Of a stretch of 7,650 bases of DNA, positions 5,566-7,650 are shown piece by piece (within the stretch, counting starts at the first letter, position 1; each line of letters starts with the position of its first letter). The DNA is taken from contig DGKK01000023.1 of assembly GCA_002387725.1 (NCBI GenBank), positions 11,870 through 19,519 on the forward strand, given 5' to 3'. Source of the DNA: Nitrospirae bacterium UBA4572. GTDB taxonomy: Bacteria; Nitrospirota; Leptospirillia; Leptospirillales; Leptospirillaceae. Both the position numbers and the translations under genes were made by a program. The notes beneath the pieces are model-generated. The model did no database searches. It was not told where the DNA came from and saw nothing but the letters and a program-made list of their open reading frames with translations.

Positions 5566-6165
5566 TCAGGAGAGTTTCGGAGGCTGCGACATGATCTCTC
5601 CCAGAATTCGGGAAAGCTCCTTCTCGGTCTCCTCTTCGGACAGACTTCCGGAAATGATGAAGTCCGCCCGGGAGAGCCTCTCCTGACGTCCGATCTGGGA
5701 GGCCATGCGTCTTTTGGCCTCCTCCTCTGTCATGTGGGGACGGGCAAGAAGACGGGTAAGCTGAAGGGATTCCGGAACATCCACGACGAGAGTGCTGTCC
5801 ACCTCCCGGTCGATCCCCCGCTCAAAGAGGAGGGGAACTTCATAAACGACAACCGGTTCATCACGAAGGCGTTCCTTCTCCCGGTAAAACGCCTGCCGGA
5901 CCCGAGGGTGAATGATCCCCTCGAGCCGGGAGAGGCTCACGGGATCAGAAAAGACGATTCTTCCCAAAGCCGCCCGATCGATCTCTCCCTGTCTGATCGC
6001 CCGGGGAAAGGCCCGGGCGACCTCGCGAAACCCTTCGCTTCCCGGAGAAACCGCCTCCCGAGCCAGGACATCGGCATCGATCACCGGGATCCCCCGGCGG
6101 GCAATCAGACGGCCGACATAGGACTTTCCCGCAGCAATCCCTCCGGTAAGCCCCAAAAGGATCAC
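5566..6165 (-). CDS. coaE: Dephospho-CoA kinase
   Basis: CoaE phosphorylates the ribose 3'-hydroxyl of dephospho-CoA with ATP, the last step of coenzyme A synthesis, in the cytosol. The 199 residues match the normal length of about 200. Visible features: P-loop GGIAAGKS (8-15), the DAD motif (30-32) following VI, IIHPRVR (84-90), VPLLFE (110-115), and the lid/adenine region RMASQIGRQERLSRADFII with conserved arginines near the C-terminus. The start is a GTG at 6165 that overlaps the stop of the upstream membrane-protein gene as GTGA; GGGAG seven bases upstream is its ribosome binding site. polA and coaE are also close in Bacillus-type genomes, supporting an ancient association. Confidence 0.95.
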   Translation of the reverse strand: MILLGLTGGIAAGKSYVGRLIARRGIPVIDADVLAREAVSPGSEGFREVARAFPRAIRQGEIDRAALGRIVFSDPVSLSRLEGIIHPRVRQAFYREKERLRDEPVVVYEVPLLFERGIDREVDSTLVVDVPESLQLTRLLARPHMTEEEAKRRMASQIGRQERLSRADFIISGSLSEEETEKELSRILGEIMSQPPKLS

Positions 6166-6590
6166 CCGGCCACTCCCGATGCTCCCTCCTTCGAGCGCCT
6201 CAGCTTTTCAAAGTAGCGGCGGGCTGCCTGACCTTCGATTCCCACCATCATGGCCGCAAAGACGAGACCGCCCACTTCAAAGAGATGGGGCTTCAGCAAG
6301 GGATCGTCCTCAGGATTTGTCAGGACAAGGAGAAGGCGAAGGGCCCCCCCTCCTCCCATCATCACGGCAGCAGCAAAGAGGGCCAGTGCCCCCTTCTCCG
6401 TCATCTTTCGGGCGGTCACGCTCCAGGCGACCAGGAGAAGCAGCAGGATGAGCATGGGGAGCTCAACGACCAGCAGGGAGGGATGGCGAAGGCCCGGAGG
6501 GAGATCAAGGAATCGATTTCCGAGCCAATACTCATCCAGCAATCCCGGAATGGCAAACATCAAAAGGGTGATCCGCGTTCTAGCCGGCAT
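6162..6590 (-). CDS. Small integral membrane protein, unrecognised
   Basis: I do not recognise a family for this 142-residue protein. Hydrophobic segments lie at about 38-59 (VVELPMLILLLLLVAWSVTA core), 66-90 and 103-121, with a weaker one at 7-18, so it has three or four membrane helices. The basic C-terminus (ARRYFEKLRRSKE) probably stays in the cytosol. The short Gly run in the second helix (MMGGGGALR) and an acidic loop (NPEDDP, 92-97) stand out. The ATG at 6590 lies inside the last codons of the TPR gene (11-base overlap) with AAAGGGA upstream, and its stop overlaps coaE by four bases. It is therefore clearly coupled to both neighbours, which makes a real gene very likely despite the unknown role. 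Confidence 0.8.
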   Translation of the reverse strand: MPARTRITLLMFAIPGLLDEYWLGNRFLDLPPGLRHPSLLVVELPMLILLLLLVAWSVTARKMTEKGALALFAAAVMMGGGGALRLLLVLTNPEDDPLLKPHLFEVGGLVFAAMMVGIEGQAARRYFEKLRRSKEGASGVAG

Positions 6591-7284
6591 TCGGCTGTCC
6601 CTTTCCAGGGGCTGGTGCGTCTATTCCCGATCCGGGAGCCGCCGGGGAAAGGTGGGGCCTCCCCGAGGAGCCGGGCTTTATGAGTCCCGCCTTTTCTTTT
6701 TTGGCCCGATCGATGATCTCCTGGAAGAACGCCCTCTGGGGAGCCTTGGGATCGATTGTCAGCCCTTTTTCAAAATAGGGTTCGGCATCCATGGCCGTTC
6801 CCCGCGTCCAGAGAATCGACCCCAGGGCAAAATAGGCCGGTGCCAGATTGGGGTCGAGGCGAATGGCTTCCTTCAGCTCGGCAACCGATCCATCGACCTG
6901 CTTGACGACTCTCAGGAGCATCCCCAGCTTGTAGTGTGCCATGCCAAGATTGGGATAGGCCGCAATGATTTTCTTGTAATCGTCAAGAGCTTCCTTGTAG
7001 TGCCCCGCCGCCAGGGCCCTGTCTCCCTCCGTAAAGGGATAGGCAATGACCTGGGGCTGGGCCTTTTTGTAAAAGTACCCCATGTAAAGGAGCGCATAGA
7101 CGCCGAAGAACACCCATCCCACTTTAGCCCAAAGGCGAATTCGCGGCTCCTGAACCGTGCCTCGTGCCTGCTTGAGAATGTAGGCTGTTCCCAGAAGGGC
7201 AAAGAGGAAGGCCAGGAAGAGCGCCAGGAGCGCCATCCCCAAAAGGGGAACGTTCATGTTGTCGAGAATGGGCCGGGTGTTCAT
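6580..7284 (-). CDS. Membrane-anchored TPR protein
   Basis: The 234-residue protein starts at the ATG at 7284, not at an upstream in-frame ATG at 7443 that would lie inside polA. AAGGAG seven bases before 7284 and an N-terminal membrane segment support this. Two hydrophobic segments (about 11-35 and 52-70) are joined by a basic loop (RGTVQEPRIRLWAK), then come three tetratricopeptide units: about 82-112 (GDRALAAGHYKEALDDYKKI), 113-146 (MAHYKLGMLLRVV...ELKEAIRLDPN) and 147-180 (APAYFALGSILWTRG...YFEKGLTIDPK). The end (about 200-234) is Pro/Gly/Ala-rich. By the positive-inside rule the basic loop is cytosolic and the TPR domain periplasmic; that is inference. TPRs bind other proteins, so it may be an assembly scaffold. 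It sits 22 bases after polA and overlaps the next gene by 11 bases. Confidence 0.88.
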   Translation of the reverse strand: MNTRPILDNMNVPLLGMALLALFLAFLFALLGTAYILKQARGTVQEPRIRLWAKVGWVFFGVYALLYMGYFYKKAQPQVIAYPFTEGDRALAAGHYKEALDDYKKIIAAYPNLGMAHYKLGMLLRVVKQVDGSVAELKEAIRLDPNLAPAYFALGSILWTRGTAMDAEPYFEKGLTIDPKAPQRAFFQEIIDRAKKEKAGLIKPGSSGRPHLSPAAPGSGIDAPAPGKGQPNAG

Positions 7285-7290
7285 GAAAAA

Positions 7291-7297
7291 TCTCCTT
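7291..7297 (-). promoter_or_regulatory. Ribosome binding site deciding the TPR protein start
   Basis: On the minus strand AAGGAGA lies in the 22-base gap after polA, seven bases before the ATG at 7284. It rules out the longer reading frame starting inside polA. Confidence 0.75.
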
Positions 7298-7306
7298 GGA
7301 TGGCAC

Positions 7307-7650
7307 TCATGTCGGATGGGCCTCCACCCAGTCCGCCCCCCGCCCGATAGACACGGGAAGAGGAACGGAGAGGGGGATGGCCCCTTCCATTGTTTTCCGA
7401 ACGACGGCAGAGAGCGACTCTGCCTGGTCTTCGGAGACCTCAAACAGCAGTTCGTCGTGGACCTGAAGAAGGAGACGGGCCTTCAGACCGGAGGAAGCAA
7501 CGGCCTGGGACAGATCGACCATGGCCTTCTTGACGAGGTCGGCCGCCGACCCCTGCAAGACCGAGTTAACAGCCATTCTTTCGCCGTACTCCCGGACATT
7601 TCGGTTGTCGGATCGGATCTCGGGAATGGGTCGGATCCGACCCAACAGGG
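7307..7650 (-). CDS. polA: DNA polymerase I, C-terminal part (cut by window edge)
   Basis: The reading frame continues past the right edge; about 114 codons are visible. It matches the C-terminal end of the family A polymerase domain: GRIRPIPEIRSDNRNVRE after the fingers, then ERMAVNSVLQGSAADLVKKAM, then motif C LLLQVHDELLFEV, where the His-Asp-Glu carries a catalytic metal ligand. The end, PVSIGRGADWVEAHPT, matches the usual 'W.eaH' terminus, so the 3' end is intact. Pol I fills gaps in replication and repair in the cytosol. Whether the 5'-3' and 3'-5' exonuclease domains are present cannot be seen. It appears to be the first visible gene of the minus-strand block; the promoter is outside the window. 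Confidence 0.95.
   Translation of the reverse strand, partial: LLGRIRPIPEIRSDNRNVREYGERMAVNSVLQGSAADLVKKAMVDLSQAVASSGLKARLLLQVHDELLFEVSEDQAESLSAVVRKTMEGAIPLSVPLPVSIGRGADWVEAHPT

Noticed and set aside
5021..5686. Plus-strand reading frame of 221 codons
   Set aside because: It is antisense to galU and the end of coaE, both unambiguous.
6250..7350. Long plus-strand reading frame of 366 codons
   Set aside because: It runs antisense to the TPR, small membrane and polA genes, all of which have clear family features or coupled starts; its translation shows no domain character.

Overview
The window reads as a chromosomal segment of a GC-rich Gram-negative bacterium. Two lipoboxes followed by OmpA/Pal-type peptidoglycan-binding domains require an outer membrane. 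The cysteine-containing tail of the Pal-like protein, a PAS-GAF sensor, and the polA/coaE/galU/thiL housekeeping block would fit a Nitrospirota organism such as Leptospirillum. That assignment rests on general protein character and is an inference, not a demonstrated identity.

Region 1 (1-607, minus) is the N-terminal 202 codons of a PAS-GAF signalling protein that runs off the left edge. Region 2 (608-1215) is a gene-free divergent spacer of about 600 bases. It holds a strikingly AT-rich core (about 800-965), several small hairpins and the leader of the first plus-strand gene. Region 3 (1216-3142, plus) is an envelope cluster of three exported proteins: a small secreted protein with an Ala/Lys-rich linker, a Pal-like lipoprotein, and a second, more divergent OmpA-domain lipoprotein. 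A strong intrinsic terminator followed by a separate extended -10 promoter splits the third gene from the first two.

Region 4 (3146-7650, minus) is a tightly packed block read right to left: polA (C-terminal part only), a membrane-anchored TPR protein, a small unidentified membrane protein, coaE, galU, thiL and a DUF2062 membrane protein. Junctions are 4- to 17-base overlaps or short gaps with a ribosome binding site, so it is probably one transcript. It mixes DNA repair/replication, CoA synthesis, UDP-glucose supply and thiamine activation, a typical housekeeping operon. The polA...coaE association is also known from Firmicutes, where mutM and a membrane protein can lie between them; here two uncharacterised membrane proteins take that place.

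The plus-strand envelope cluster and the minus-strand operon converge with only three bases between their stop codons and no visible terminator. I found no tRNA, rRNA, CRISPR array, insertion sequence or phage signature, and no clear evidence of a novel defence or mobile system. The least explained items are the AT-rich spacer, the lysine-rich secreted protein, and the two uncharacterised membrane genes between polA and coaE.
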